Source: Allobosea sp. 67-29
GTDB lineage: Bacteria > Pseudomonadota > Alphaproteobacteria > Rhizobiales > Beijerinckiaceae
Direction of reading: 5' to 3'
Length of the DNA stretch: 64,000 bases
NCBI RefSeq assembly: GCF_001898115.1
Contig: NZ_MKSQ01000011.1
Location: forward strand, 39,745-103,744
Positions 49,803-59,859 of this stretch are shown here, piece by piece. The position numbers were made by a program, and so were the translations under genes. How positions within the stretch are numbered: position 1 is the stretch's first letter; each line of letters starts with the position of its first letter. The notes beneath the pieces are model-generated. The model was not told where the DNA came from and did no database searches. It was given only the letters and a program-made list of their open reading frames with translations.

Positions 49803-51152
49803 ATGACCGAGACCCTCTCCGCGCTGCAGGATGCGCTCCGCGCGGGCCGCACCACCTCCGAAGCCCTGGTGGAGGGCGCCTTGGCCCGCGCCGGCACGGG
49901 CGAGGGGCCGCGTGTTTTCACCCGCCTCTATGGTGACAGGGCGCTCGCCGCGGCACGTGCATCCGACCTCATGCGCCAGGCCGGCTTCGTGCGTTCGCCG
50001 CTGGAAGGGCTGCCGATCTCGATCAAGGACCTGTTCGACGTCGCGGGAGAGACGACAAGGGCCGGCAGCACCGCGCTCGACGATGCGCCGGCGGCAACGG
50101 CGAATGCGCCCGTCGTTGAGCGATTACTGGCCGCCGGCGCCGTGCTGGTCGGCCGCACCAACATGACCGAGTTCGCCTTTTCCGGGCTCGGCATCAACCC
50201 GCATTACGGCACACCGCTCAACCCGTACGATCGCGCCGCGGCCCGCATCCCCGGCGGCTCGTCATCGGGCGCGGCCGTCTCGGTGACGGATGGCATGGCC
50301 GCGGGCGCGATCGGCACCGATACCGGCGGCTCGGTCCGCATTCCCTCGGCGCTGTGCGGTATCGCCGGCTTCAAGCCGACGGCGCGGCGCGTGCCGCGCG
50401 AGGGCTGCCTGCCGCTCTCGACCAGCCTCGACTCGATCGGTCCGCTGGCGCCCAGCCTCTCCTGCTGCGCGCTTCTCGATGCGGTGCTGTCCGGCTCCGG
50501 CGAGGGCATTCCCGCGCGGGCCGACATCGCAGGTCTGCGCCTGGCCGTGCCGACGACGCTCGCGCTCGACGGCGTGGACGAGACGGTCGCCACGGCCTTT
50601 CGGCGTGCGCTCGATGCATTGTCCAAGGCCGGTGCCCGGATCAGCGAGATCGCCGTCCCGGAATTCGGCGCGCTCGCGGGCCTGCAGGCCAAGGGCAGCT
50701 TTGCCGGTGCCGAGGCCTGGCACTGGCACCGGGCGCTGATCGCGAAAGCCGCCGACCGCTACGATCCGCGCGTGCTGGTCCGTATCCAGCGCGGTGCCGA
50801 GATGGCGCTGGCGGATTATCTCGATCTGCTGGCGGCGCGTCAGGGCTGGATCGCGGCTGTCGAAGCGCGGCTCGCCGGCTTCGATGCGCTGCTGATGCCG
50901 ACGGTGCCGATCGTTGCACCGCGGATCGCGGACCTGGCCGAAGAGGCGGCCTACGGCGCGACGAACCTGCTGATCCTGCGCAACTCCACCCTGATCAACT
51001 TTCTCGACGGCTGCGCTGCGAGCCTGCCCTGCCACCGGCCGGGCGAGGCGCCTGTCGGCCTGATGGTGGCCGGGTCCGGCGGACAGGATCGTCGCATCCT
51101 CGCGGTCGGGCTTGCGATCGAGGCGGCGCTGGCGACGGTCCGCGCCGGCTGA
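49803..51152 (+). CDS. Amidase signature family enzyme
   Basis: A 449-residue hydrolase of the GatA/amidase signature family. The catalytic triad is Lys75 (ISIKDLFDV), Ser153 in IPGGSSSGAA and the nucleophile Ser177 in GTDTGGSVRIP. It is cytoplasmic with no signal peptide. The residues after the signature diverge from GatA, and no gatB/gatC is nearby, so it hydrolyses a free small amide rather than acting in Gln-tRNA formation. Its substrate is unknown. It stands alone between a divergent aldo/keto reductase and a convergent dctA. Confidence 0.9.
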   Translation: MTETLSALQDALRAGRTTSEALVEGALARAGTGEGPRVFTRLYGDRALAAARASDLMRQAGFVRSPLEGLPISIKDLFDVAGETTRAGSTALDDAPAATANAPVVERLLAAGAVLVGRTNMTEFAFSGLGINPHYGTPLNPYDRAAARIPGGSSSGAAVSVTDGMAAGAIGTDTGGSVRIPSALCGIAGFKPTARRVPREGCLPLSTSLDSIGPLAPSLSCCALLDAVLSGSGEGIPARADIAGLRLAVPTTLALDGVDETVATAFRRALDALSKAGARISEIAVPEFGALAGLQAKGSFAGAEAWHWHRALIAKAADRYDPRVLVRIQRGAEMALADYLDLLAARQGWIAAVEARLAGFDALLMPTVPIVAPRIADLAEEAAYGATNLLILRNSTLINFLDGCAASLPCHRPGEAPVGLMVAGSGGQDRRILAVGLAIEAALATVRAG

Positions 51153-51179
51153 ACGGCGCGAGAGCTCGCTCATGAAAAC

Positions 51180-51208
51180 GCCGGCCGGGCTGATTTAACC
51201 CGGTCGGC
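51180..51208. terminator. Terminator-like hairpin between the convergent amidase and dctA genes
   Basis: A 10-bp stem (GCCGGCCGGG with CCCGGTCGGC, one G-U pair) closes a 9-base loop. AAAA precedes it, so on the minus strand the stem is followed by a T-run, which suits dctA; the plus-strand side has no T-run. Confidence 0.6.
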
Positions 51209-51239
51209 GCTGCGTCAGGCTATTCTGTTGCCGGTGCGC

Positions 51240-52574
51240 TCAGGCCGCCAGAGGCAGCGGCTCGCCATCCTCGCTGGTGACGGTCGCTCCGCTCAGCGCC
51301 GCCTGCAGGCGGGCCTGATCCAGCTCGCCCTCCCAGCGTGCCACGACGATGGTCGCGACGGCATTGCCGATGAAGTTGGTGATGGCGCGGCACTCGGACA
51401 TGAAGCGATCGATGCCGAGGATCAGCGCCATGCCGGCCACCGGAACCGAGGGCACCACCATCAGCGTCGCCGCCAGCGTGATGAAGCCTGCGCCCGTGAT
51501 GCCGGCCGCTCCCTTGGAGCTCAGCATGGCGACGAGCAGCAGCAGAACCTGGTCCGCGAGCGGCAGGTGGATGTCCATCGCCTGGGCGATGAACAGCGCG
51601 GCGAGCGTCATGTAGATGTTGGTGCCGTCCAGGTTGAACGAATAGCCGGTCGGGATGACGAGGCCGACGACCGAGCGCTTGCAGCCGGCGGCTTCCATCT
51701 TCTCCATCAGCGCCGGCAGCGCCGCTTCCGAGGACGAGGTGCCGATGACCAGCAGGATCTCTTCCTTGATGTAGCGGATCAACGCCAGGATCGAGAAGCC
51801 GTTGTAACGGGCGACGGCACCGAGCACGACCAGCACGAACAGGGCCGCAGTCAGGTAGAACGTGCCGACCAGCAGGGCCAGGTTGGCGACCGAACCGATG
51901 CCATAGCGGCCGATGGTGAAAGCCATGGCGCCGAAGGCGCCGATCGGCGCCGCCTTCATCAGGATCGAGACCAGCTTGAAGATCGGCGAGGTCAGCGACT
52001 GCAGGAAGGACAGCACCGGCTCGCCGCGCTCGCCGACCAGCGCCAGCGACAGGCCGAACAGCACCGAGAAGAACAGGACCTGCAGGATGTCGCCGGAGAC
52101 GAAGGCGCCCGCGATGGTGTCCGGGATGATGTTCATCAGGAAGGCCACGATGCTGGCATCGTGCGCCTTGGTCGCGTAGCTCTGCACAGCCTTGGTATCG
52201 ATCGTGTTCGGATCGATATGCAGCCCGGAGCCCGGCTGGACGACGTTGGCGACGATCAGCCCGACGATCAGGGCGAAGGTCGAGAAGGTCAGGAAATAGA
52301 TCATCGCCTTGCCGGCGACCCGGCCGACCTTCTTCATGTCGCTCATGCCGGCAATGCCGGTCGTCACCGTCAGGAAGATGACGGGCGCGATGATCATGCG
52401 CACCAGCTTGATGAAGGCGTCGCCGAGCGGCTTCATCGCGGCGCCGGTCTGCGGCCAGAAATGGCCTAGCGCGATGCCGAGCGCGATCGCGACGAGAACC
52501 TGAACATAGAGATGCTGGTAGAACTTGCGGGGACGCGCCGGCGCAGCCGTCGCGGGTTCGAAATGGGCAGCCAT
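51240..52574 (-). CDS. dctA: C4-dicarboxylate/proton (sodium) symporter DctA
   Basis: A 444-residue transporter of the DAACS family, importing succinate, fumarate and malate across the inner membrane. It begins with a short cytoplasmic arm, then [20 protein letters not shown] as helix 1. [14 protein letters not shown] is the Ser-rich hairpin loop and [14 protein letters not shown] carries the substrate/cation-binding motif. The length is normal for DctA. It is divergent from dctBD, and a sigma-54 promoter lies in front, as in rhizobia. Confidence 0.95.
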   Translation of the reverse strand: MAAHFEPATAAPARPRKFYQHLYVQVLVAIALGIALGHFWPQTGAAMKPLGDAFIKLVRMIIAPVIFLTVTTGIAGMSDMKKVGRVAGKAMIYFLTFSTFALIVGLIVANVVQPGSGLHIDPNTIDTKAVQSYATKAHDASIVAFLMNIIPDTIAGAFVSGDILQVLFFSVLFGLSLALVGERGEPVLSFLQSLTSPIFKLVSILMKAAPIGAFGAMAFTIGRYGIGSVANLALLVGTFYLTAALFVLVVLGAVARYNGFSILALIRYIKEEILLVIGTSSSEAALPALMEKMEAAGCKRSVVGLVIPTGYSFNLDGTNIYMTLAALFIAQAMDIHLPLADQVLLLLVAMLSSKGAAGITGAGFITLAATLMVVPSVPVAGMALILGIDRFMSECRAITNFIGNAVATIVVARWEGELDQARLQAALSGATVTSEDGEPLPLAA

Positions 52575-52625
52575 GGTTTCCTCCGGTTGGCTGTTTTTGG
52601 CTCTGGGCGAAGCGAGCGGCTTTTC

Positions 52626-52640
52626 GCAAGCGACATGCCA
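52626..52640 (-). promoter_or_regulatory. Sigma-54 promoter of dctA
   Basis: On the minus strand TGGCAT-GTCGC-TTGC matches the -24/-12 consensus TGGCAC-N5-TTGC with one change, and the GG-N10-GC spacing is exact. The -12 end is about 52 bases before the dctA ATG. The adjacent dctD encodes a sigma-54 activator, which supports the call. Confidence 0.82.
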
Positions 52641-52772
52641 GCCGGGATGAAGTTATAAATACCAACAATATCAATAGTTTATCAGAAATCCGTGGACTCA
52701 TTCTGGAATCGGTATGCGATAATCCGCGCAATCATCGCTTGTCCTGTGTGGAAAATCGCTCATGATCGAGGC

Positions 52773-54623
52773 ATGCGTTTCGTCCGCCGCATGGCCGCGC
52801 AGGCTCGCGTTCCCGCTTCGCCGCTCGGCTGGAGTTGGCTGGCCTTCGGGCTTGCGGCCGCGCTCCTGCTCGCCGTCGGTCTGATCGGAGCCGCCGATCT
52901 TGGCCGCAGCCGCGCAGTCGCGGCGGTGACGGCCCGGGCGGAGGATGGCTCGACGCTCGCGATTGCGATCCTGCGCGGCGAGCTGGAGAAGCAGCGCGCC
53001 CTACCGGTCATTCTGGCGCGCGACCCGGACGTCCGCAGCGCGCTGTCCGGCGGCAGCCGCCACACGCTCGACCTCAAATTCGCGAGCATCGCCCGGGAAA
53101 CGCGCACGGCCGTGATCTATCTGCTCGACGTGGCGGGCATGACCATCGCGGCCAGCAACTGGGACGAGCCGACGAGCTTCGTGGGCAACGACTACGCCTT
53201 CCGGGACTATTACCTCGGCGCGATCCTCAAGGGATCCGCCGAACAATTCGCGCTCGGCACGGTCAGCCAGCGCCCCGGCCTTTATCTGACCAGCCGGATC
53301 AAGGACGGTGAGAGGTTGCTCGGCGTTGTCGTGGTTAAGGTCGAGTTCGACCGGGTCGAGGCCGACTGGCGCGCGCTGGGAGGGCAGATCTACGTCGCTG
53401 ATCAGCGCGGTGTGGTGCTGCTCTCGACGACCGCCGATTGGCGCTTTCACGTCGAGACGCCGCTCGACGAGGAGACGCAGAAGGAGATCCGCCGCTCGCT
53501 GCAGTTCGGCGAGGCACCGCTTCAACCGCTGCCGCTGACGCAGGATGGCGATCTCGTCCAGAGCACCGCCCCTGCCCGCGCCCTCAACGTGCTGGCCCGC
53601 CGGGACGTGCCGACCACGAGCTGGCATCTCGACATGCTGCTGCCGGTCGACCAGGCCATTCGCGCCGAGCAGTCGCGTCTGCAGACGCTGGTCGCTTTCG
53701 TGCTGCTCGTCGGGTTGCTGCTGGCGGCGCTTCTGCTGCGGCGGCGCCAGCAGGCCACGATGCGGCTGCTCGCTGCGTCGGAGGCGAAGGCGGAGCTGGA
53801 GCGCCGCGTCGAGGAGCGCACGGCAGAGCTCGCCGGCAGCAATCGAAAGCTTCTGGAGGAGATGGCCGAGCGTGCCCGCGCGCAGATGCGCCTCCTGGAC
53901 ATGCGCGAGGAACTGGCCAAGGCCAACCGCCTGGCCACGCTCGGTCAGGTCACGGCGGGCGTCGCGCACGAGATCAACCAGCCGCTTGCAGCCTTGCGCA
54001 CATATGCCGAGAACGCCCGCGCCCTCGTCGCCGGCGCGGATCCGGGAGGCGCGGCCGGCGCGCTCGGCAAGGTCATCGGGTTGACGGAGCGGATCGGGAC
54101 GATCACCGAAACCCTGCGCGGCTTCGCCCGGCGCGGCAGCGGGGCCCTCGTGCCGGTCCTGCTCAGCGAGGCGGTCGCTGGCGCACTCATGATCCTCGAT
54201 GCGCCCTTGCGCCAGGCGGGCATCGTGCCCCAGGTCGAGACGGGTCCCGCGGGGCTGCGGGTGCTCGCACGGCCGGTGGAGCTCGAGCAGGTGCTGGTCA
54301 ATCTGCTGCGCAATGCCGTCGAGGCCATCGAGACGGTCGCGCAGCACCCGGTGCCGCCGCTGCTTTCGCTCAGCGTCGCGGAAACGCAGGAGGGCGCCTC
54401 GATCGCCATCATCGATCGCGGCCCGGGCCTGGATGAGGAAGCGGTCGCGACGCTGTTCACGCCGTTTCGCAGTTCGAAGCCGCGCGGCCTGGGCCTCGGC
54501 CTGGTCATCTGCCACGACATCGTCACGGGGTTCGGCGGCACGCTTGTGGCGGCCTGCCGGCCCGGAGAGGGCTGCACCTTCATCATCACCCTCCGCAGGG
54601 CCGACGCGGAGCCTGTCCGATGA
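52773..54623 (+). CDS. dctB: C4-dicarboxylate sensor histidine kinase DctB
   Basis: A 616-residue membrane kinase. Membrane helix 1 is at about 21-43. A periplasmic PDC-type sensor domain (about 44-300) includes [16 protein letters not shown], a dicarboxylate-binding region in DctB. Membrane helix 2 is at about 305-325, then a coiled coil, and HisKA with phosphorylated His399 in [18 protein letters not shown]. The HATPase has [20 protein letters not shown] and GLGLGL. The start at 52773 (ATG after GAGG) is preferred to a GTG at 52692. Its stop overlaps dctD. It senses external C4-dicarboxylates and phosphorylates DctD. Confidence 0.94.
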   Translation: MRFVRRMAAQARVPASPLGWSWLAFGLAAALLLAVGLIGAADLGRSRAVAAVTARAEDGSTLAIAILRGELEKQRALPVILARDPDVRSALSGGSRHTLDLKFASIARETRTAVIYLLDVAGMTIAASNWDEPTSFVGNDYAFRDYYLGAILKGSAEQFALGTVSQRPGLYLTSRIKDGERLLGVVVVKVEFDRVEADWRALGGQIYVADQRGVVLLSTTADWRFHVETPLDEETQKEIRRSLQFGEAPLQPLPLTQDGDLVQSTAPARALNVLARRDVPTTSWHLDMLLPVDQAIRAEQSRLQTLVAFVLLVGLLLAALLLRRRQQATMRLLAASEAKAELERRVEERTAELAGSNRKLLEEMAERARAQMRLLDMREELAKANRLATLGQVTAGVAHEINQPLAALRTYAENARALVAGADPGGAAGALGKVIGLTERIGTITETLRGFARRGSGALVPVLLSEAVAGALMILDAPLRQAGIVPQVETGPAGLRVLARPVELEQVLVNLLRNAVEAIETVAQHPVPPLLSLSVAETQEGASIAIIDRGPGLDEEAVATLFTPFRSSKPRGLGLGLVICHDIVTGFGGTLVAACRPGEGCTFIITLRRADAEPVR

Positions 54624-55978
54624 CGTCTACCACCGACCTCGCCGGCCTCGATATCGCCTTCGTCGACGACGACGCGGATCTGCGCGAAGCCAATGCGCAG
54701 GCCCTGCAGCTCGCGGGCTTCAAGGTCGAGGCCTTTGCCTCCGCCGATGCGCTGCTGGCGGAGATCGGTCCGGGCTTCACCGGGGCTGTCGTCAGCGACG
54801 TTCGCATGCCCGGCATGGACGGCATCGAGCTGTTTCGCCGCCTCAAGGCGCTCGATGCCGACATTCCGGTCGTGCTGATCTCCGGCCACGCCGATATCGC
54901 CATGGCCGTAGGGGCGATGAACGAGGGGGCCTACGACTTCATCGCCAAGCCCTATGCCGGCGAGCGCCTGGCCGAGACCCTGCGGCGCGCCGTCGAGAAG
55001 CGCGCCCTGGTTCTGGAAAACCGCAGGCTGCGTGCTCTTGCCATCGCGGCCGTGGAGGATGAAGGGCTGATCGGCGAGACGCCGGCGATCCTGCGCCTGC
55101 GCCAGACGATCCGCGATCTCGCCGACGTCGATGTCGACGTGCTCGTGCTCGGCGAGACCGGCACCGGCAAGGAGGTTGTCGCGAACCTGCTTCACCGCCT
55201 TGGCCGGCGTGGCGAAAAGCCCTTCGTCGCGCTGAATTGCGGCGCTCTGCCCGACAGCGTCATCGAAGGTGAGTTGTTCGGCTATGAGCCGGGCGCCTTC
55301 ACCGGCGCGCAGAAAAAGCGCGTCGGCCGCATCGAGCACGCCAGCGGCGGCACGCTCTTCCTCGATGAGCTGGAGAGCATGCCGGTTGGCGCGCAGGTGA
55401 AGCTGCTGCGCGTGCTGGAGATGCGCGAGATCGCGCCGCTGGGCTCCAACGACATTCGCAAGGTCGATCTGAGGGTGGTGGCCGCGACCAAGCTCGACCT
55501 CGGCGACCCCAACCGGCGTGGCGACTTTCGCGAGGATCTCTACTATCGGCTGAACATCGTCACGCTGCGCCTGCCGCCGCTGCGCGAGCGTCGCCGCGAC
55601 ATTCCGCTGCTGTTCGCGCATTTCCTCGGGCGCGCCGCGCGCAAATACGGACGGGAGCTGCCGCGGCTCGACCGCGCCGTCGAGCGCCATCTCGTCGAGA
55701 ACGACTGGCCCGGCAATGTGCGCGAACTGGTCCATTTCGCCGAACGGGTCGTGCTCGGGCTGGCCGGCGACCTGCCGGCGGAACCGATCCGCGGGGACGC
55801 CGCGGCACTCAGCCTGCCCGAGCGCCTGGGCGCGATCGAGGCCAATCTGATCCGCGAGGCGCTGGAGGCCAGCCGCGGCGACGTGAAGGCCACGCTGGAG
55901 GCGCTGCGCATTCCGCGGAAGACCTTCTACGACAAGCTGGCGCGCTACGGCATCACCCGCGCGGCCTACGAGGAGTGA
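54620..55978 (+). CDS. dctD: C4-dicarboxylate response regulator DctD (sigma-54 activator)
   Basis: A 452-residue NtrC-family activator. The receiver domain has the phosphoacceptor Asp60 in [12 protein letters not shown]. The AAA+ domain has Walker A GETGTGKE and GAFTGA (residues 225-230), which contacts sigma-54. The C-terminal Fis-type HTH is in [19 protein letters not shown]. It would drive dctA through the -24/-12 promoter at 52626-52640. The start overlaps the dctB stop (ATGA). Confidence 0.95.
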   Translation: MTSTTDLAGLDIAFVDDDADLREANAQALQLAGFKVEAFASADALLAEIGPGFTGAVVSDVRMPGMDGIELFRRLKALDADIPVVLISGHADIAMAVGAMNEGAYDFIAKPYAGERLAETLRRAVEKRALVLENRRLRALAIAAVEDEGLIGETPAILRLRQTIRDLADVDVDVLVLGETGTGKEVVANLLHRLGRRGEKPFVALNCGALPDSVIEGELFGYEPGAFTGAQKKRVGRIEHASGGTLFLDELESMPVGAQVKLLRVLEMREIAPLGSNDIRKVDLRVVAATKLDLGDPNRRGDFREDLYYRLNIVTLRLPPLRERRRDIPLLFAHFLGRAARKYGRELPRLDRAVERHLVENDWPGNVRELVHFAERVVLGLAGDLPAEPIRGDAAALSLPERLGAIEANLIREALEASRGDVKATLEALRIPRKTFYDKLARYGITRAAYEE

Positions 55979-56188
55979 TGGCGGGCGGCGCCTGCCGATG
56001 CGGGCGCATGGTGCCGTTTACCGTCCGCCGTCATGCGCTGCGGCCCGCCTTTCGGACGACTATCGCCGCCCCGTCTCTTTCAATAAGCTTGTTGGCAAGG
56101 CGGCCCGGGGGTTTCCGCCCACGGAGCTTCCGATGCAACGGAGCCGTAACCCGCCGAAACCGGCGCAGAGGGGTCAAGGAGAGTTCCC

Positions 56189-57781
56189 ATGAAGAGATTG
56201 TTGTTGGCGACGCTGTCGGCGTCGGCGCTGATGGCCGCGCAGCCGCTCGCGGCCAAGACCCTTGTCTACTGCTCGGAGGGCAGCCCGGAGAATTTCGCAC
56301 CGAGCGTCAACACGACCGGCACCTCCTTCGATGCCGGCACGCAGATCTACGACACCATCGTCCAGTTCGAGCGCGGGGGCACCAAGGTCCAGCCGGCGCT
56401 TGCGGAGAAATGGGAGATTTCGCCGGACGGGCTGACCTACACCTTCCACCTGCGCAAGAACGTCAAGTGGCAGTCCAACAAGAGCTTCAAGCCGACGCGC
56501 GACTTCAACGCCGACGACGTGCTGTTCATGATCGAGCGGCAGTGGAAAGAGGACAACCCCTTCTTCAAGGTGACGAGCTCGAACCACTCCTACTTCAACG
56601 ACATGGGCATGCCGAAGCTGCTCAAGTCGGTCGAGAAGGTCGACGACTACACGGTCAAGATCACGCTGAACCGGCCCGAGGCGCCGTTCCTCGCCGACCT
56701 CGCCATGCAGTATGCCGGCGTGCAGTCGAAGGAATACGCCGATGCGATGCTGAAGGCCGGCACGCCCGAGAAGCTCGATCAGGACCCGATCGGCACCGGG
56801 CCGTTCTACCTCGTGCAGTACCAGAAGGACGCGATCATCCGCTACAAGGCCTTCCCCGCCTACTGGGCCGGCAAGGCGAAGATCGACGACCTCGTCTTCG
56901 CGATCACGCCGGATGCCTCGGTGCGCTGGGCCAAGCTCCAGAAGGGCGAATGCCATGTCATGCCCTATCCGAACCCGGCCGATCTCGAGGCGATGAAGAA
57001 GGACGCCAACGTCCAGATCCTGGAGCAGCCGGGCTTGAACATCGGCTATCTCGCCTACAACACCACAAAGAAGCCGTTCGACGACGTGCGCGTTCGCCAC
57101 GCCATCAACAAGGCGATCAACAAGAAGGCGATCATCGACGCGGTCTATCTCTCCAGCGGCATCCCGGCGATCAACCCGATCCCGCCCTCCATGTGGTCCT
57201 ACAACGAGACGATCAAGGACGACCCCTACGATCCGGAGGCGGCCAAGAAGGAGCTGGCCGAGGCCGGCTATCCGAACGGCATGGAAATCGACCTCTGGGC
57301 CATGCCGGTGCAGCGCCCCTACAACCCCAACGCCAAGCGCATCGCGGAGCTGATGCAGGCGGACCTCGCCAAGGTCGGCGTCAAGGCCGAGATCAAGACC
57401 TATGAATGGGGCGAGTACCGCAAGCGCATGCAGGCGGGCGAGCATCAGACCGGCATGCTCGGCTGGACCGGCGACAACGGCGACCCGGACAACTTCCTGC
57501 ACACGCTGCTCGGCTGCGATTCCGCCAAGACCAATGGCTCGAACGTCGCCAAGTTCTGCTACCAGCCCTTCGAGGAGCTCGTGACCAAGGCCAAGTCGAT
57601 CACCGACCAGGCCGAGCGCGAGAAGCTCTACCGGCAGGCGCAGGTGATCTTCAAGGAGCAGTCGCCCTGGTTCACCATCGCCCACGCGATCCAGCTCAAG
57701 CCGGTGCGCAAGGAGGTGAAGGACTTCAAGCTCTCGCCCTTCGGTCGCCACACCTTCTACGGCGTCGACATCGCCAACTGA
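56189..57781 (+). CDS. Dipeptide/oligopeptide-type ABC substrate-binding protein, copy 1
   Basis: A 530-residue SBP_bac_5 protein. AAGGAGAG precedes the ATG, and the Sec signal peptide ends after LAAK at about residue 23. The mature part begins with the DppA-like LVYCSEGSPENFAPSVNTTGTSFDA. Two Cys near residues 435-450 (LGCDS...FCYQ) match the DppA disulfide. It is the first gene of the operon and closely resembles the next one over its full length. It binds peptides or another compound for the permeases at 59860-61825. Confidence 0.92.
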   Translation: MKRLLLATLSASALMAAQPLAAKTLVYCSEGSPENFAPSVNTTGTSFDAGTQIYDTIVQFERGGTKVQPALAEKWEISPDGLTYTFHLRKNVKWQSNKSFKPTRDFNADDVLFMIERQWKEDNPFFKVTSSNHSYFNDMGMPKLLKSVEKVDDYTVKITLNRPEAPFLADLAMQYAGVQSKEYADAMLKAGTPEKLDQDPIGTGPFYLVQYQKDAIIRYKAFPAYWAGKAKIDDLVFAITPDASVRWAKLQKGECHVMPYPNPADLEAMKKDANVQILEQPGLNIGYLAYNTTKKPFDDVRVRHAINKAINKKAIIDAVYLSSGIPAINPIPPSMWSYNETIKDDPYDPEAAKKELAEAGYPNGMEIDLWAMPVQRPYNPNAKRIAELMQADLAKVGVKAEIKTYEWGEYRKRMQAGEHQTGMLGWTGDNGDPDNFLHTLLGCDSAKTNGSNVAKFCYQPFEELVTKAKSITDQAEREKLYRQAQVIFKEQSPWFTIAHAIQLKPVRKEVKDFKLSPFGRHTFYGVDIAN

Positions 57782-57940
57782 GGGCCGCCCCTCTTTGCCG
57801 TGCCGGCGCGAAGCTGGCGCGGCAAATGCAAGCGATGGCCGCGGCTCCGTCGGGCGCCGCGGCACAAGGAGCGGGGAGGCGCCGGGACGCAAGGCCCGAC
57901 GCCCGATCCCGGCTCTCCCCACGATTTCGAAAGATGGACC

Positions 57941-59557
57941 ATGTCACGCCACGTCCTGTCCGCCGCCCTTGCGCTGGGCCTCAGCGCCTGCCTTCTTCCA
58001 GCCGCCGCCCAGGCCCAGGCGCTGGTGGTCTGCACCGAGGCGAGCCCCGATTTCCTCAACCCCCAGTTCAGCAGCCAGAACACGGCCTACGACGTCGCGG
58101 CGCAGATCTACGAGCGGCTGACGGCGACGGAGCGCGGCGGTTCGCAGATCATCCCCAGCCTCGCCGAATCCTGGACGATCTCGGATGACGGGCTGACCTA
58201 CACATTCAAGCTGCGCAAGGGCGTGAAGTGGCATTCGAACAAGAGCTTCACCCCGACGCGCGACTTCAATGCCGATGACGTCGTGTTCTCCTTCACCCGG
58301 ATGTCCGACGAGAAGAACCCCTACAACAAGGTCGGCAGCGGCAACTACCAGTTCTTCACCGAGATCGTGAAGCCGAGCTTCAAGTCGATCGAGAAGGTCG
58401 ACGACTACACGGTGAAGCTCACGCTCTCCAAGCCGAACGCGCCGCTGCTGTCGGCGCTCTCGGTCGAGCCGATGTCGATTCTTTCGGCGGAATATGCCGC
58501 GGCGATGAGCAAGGCCGGCACGCCCGAGCAGCTGGACCTGTCGCCGATCGGCACCGGGCCCTTCTCGCTGGTCGCCTATCAGAAGGATTCGACGGTTCGC
58601 TTCAAGGCGGTGCCGGACCATTGGAGCAAGAAGGTCGGGAACCGCGACCGGATGGCGCTGGTGAACGACCTGATCTTCGTCATCACGCCGGACGCCGCTG
58701 TGCGTTTCGCCAAGGTCAAGTCGGGCGAGTGCCAGATCGCGCGCTATCCGAACCCGGGCGATCTGCCGGCGATGAAGGCGGACGCCAATCTCAACGTCCT
58801 GCAGGGCAGCATCGCCGACCAGAGCTTCCTCGCCTTCAACGAGCGCAAGAAGCCGTTCGACGACCGGCGGGTCCGCGAGGCGCTGGCTTATGCGACCAAC
58901 ATCCCCGCGATCATCGATGCGGTCTATCAGGGCACTGGCAAGGCCGCTGCCGCGGCGGTGCCGCCGGCGCTGTGGTCGCATGACGATGATCTCAAGCCGC
59001 GCCCCTACGACCCCGAGAAGGCCAAGGCCCTGCTCAAGGAGGCGGGTTTGCCGAACGGCTTCGAGACGACGCTCTGGGCGATCCCCGTCGTGCGCGCCTA
59101 CATGCCGAACGGGCGGCGGGCGGCCGAGCTGATCCAGGCCGACTGGGCCAAGATCGGCGTCAAGGCGACGATCCAGACCTTCGAATGGGGCGAGTATCTC
59201 AAGCGCGGGCGCGCCGGCGAGCATGAGGTGGGCATGTTCGGCTACACCTGGGACTATCCCGATCCGAGCCAGATCCTGCTCTCGGGCTGGACCTGCGAGG
59301 GCGTGAAGACCGGGGCCAACCGCGCCGGCTGGTGCAACCAGGAGGCCTCTGACGCGCTCGCCAAGGCGAATACGATCACCGACCAGGCCGAACGAGCCAA
59401 GCTCTACAAGCGCTTCCAGGAGCTGTTCCACCAGGATGTCGCGGGCCTGCTCTTCGCCAATGCGCAGGCGTTCACGCCGGTGCGCAAGGAAGTGAAGGAC
59501 TACAAGATCCACTTCTTCGGCGGGCAGCCGTTCTACGGCGTCTCGATCGCGAAATAA
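57941..59557 (+). CDS. Dipeptide/oligopeptide-type ABC substrate-binding protein, copy 2
   Basis: A 538-residue paralogue of copy 1. I start at the ATG at 57941 because it is followed by a Sec signal peptide (cleavage after AAAQA at about residue 26); the open frame to 57800 is not needed. Shared segments include the DFNADDV stretch and FEWGEY. The C-terminal Cys pair is kept (WTCEG...WCNQ). The two copies could bind different ligands while using the same membrane complex. A 12-bp hairpin follows the gene. Confidence 0.92.
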   Translation: MSRHVLSAALALGLSACLLPAAAQAQALVVCTEASPDFLNPQFSSQNTAYDVAAQIYERLTATERGGSQIIPSLAESWTISDDGLTYTFKLRKGVKWHSNKSFTPTRDFNADDVVFSFTRMSDEKNPYNKVGSGNYQFFTEIVKPSFKSIEKVDDYTVKLTLSKPNAPLLSALSVEPMSILSAEYAAAMSKAGTPEQLDLSPIGTGPFSLVAYQKDSTVRFKAVPDHWSKKVGNRDRMALVNDLIFVITPDAAVRFAKVKSGECQIARYPNPGDLPAMKADANLNVLQGSIADQSFLAFNERKKPFDDRRVREALAYATNIPAIIDAVYQGTGKAAAAAVPPALWSHDDDLKPRPYDPEKAKALLKEAGLPNGFETTLWAIPVVRAYMPNGRRAAELIQADWAKIGVKATIQTFEWGEYLKRGRAGEHEVGMFGYTWDYPDPSQILLSGWTCEGVKTGANRAGWCNQEASDALAKANTITDQAERAKLYKRFQELFHQDVAGLLFANAQAFTPVRKEVKDYKIHFFGGQPFYGVSIAK

Positions 59558-59859
59558 CCGGTGGCGCCGCGCGACGGCGCTGCTCTTCCAGCCTTGTGCC
59601 GGCGTTGCATGTATTGCCGCGCCGGCACAAGTCTCGGTCACAATGTTGCGCGCCTGCGGTCGTTTCTTCGCAACTCTTCTGTCTGACTCGCCGCAGCGTA
59701 CCGTCGGTTACGAATATCGGCGAGGATTCTTAAAGCAGCCCTCCTTGATCTTTCGTTCGATCTGGTGTTTGCGCTGCGCCGGCTTTCGCTTTTGAATAAA
59801 TCCACAAGACAAAACGCCGCGGGCGACCATGCGTCTCGGCCGATAAGACTGGGAGAACC
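59558..59859 (+). other. Intergenic stretch between the second binding protein and the DppB gene
   Basis: A 302-base gap. It holds the hairpin at 59593-59631 and then an AT-richer stretch (about 59660-59820, including TTGAATAAATCC and ACAAGACAAAACG) that could be an internal promoter. GGGAGAACC lies directly before the dppB ATG. No coding sequence is visible. Confidence 0.6.
59593..59631 (+). terminator. Strong hairpin after the second binding-protein gene
   Basis: CTTGTGCCGGCG pairs perfectly with CGCCGGCACAAG (12 bp) around a 15-base loop. No T-run follows. It may be a partial terminator that keeps binding-protein mRNA in excess over the permease and ATPase genes. Confidence 0.5.
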
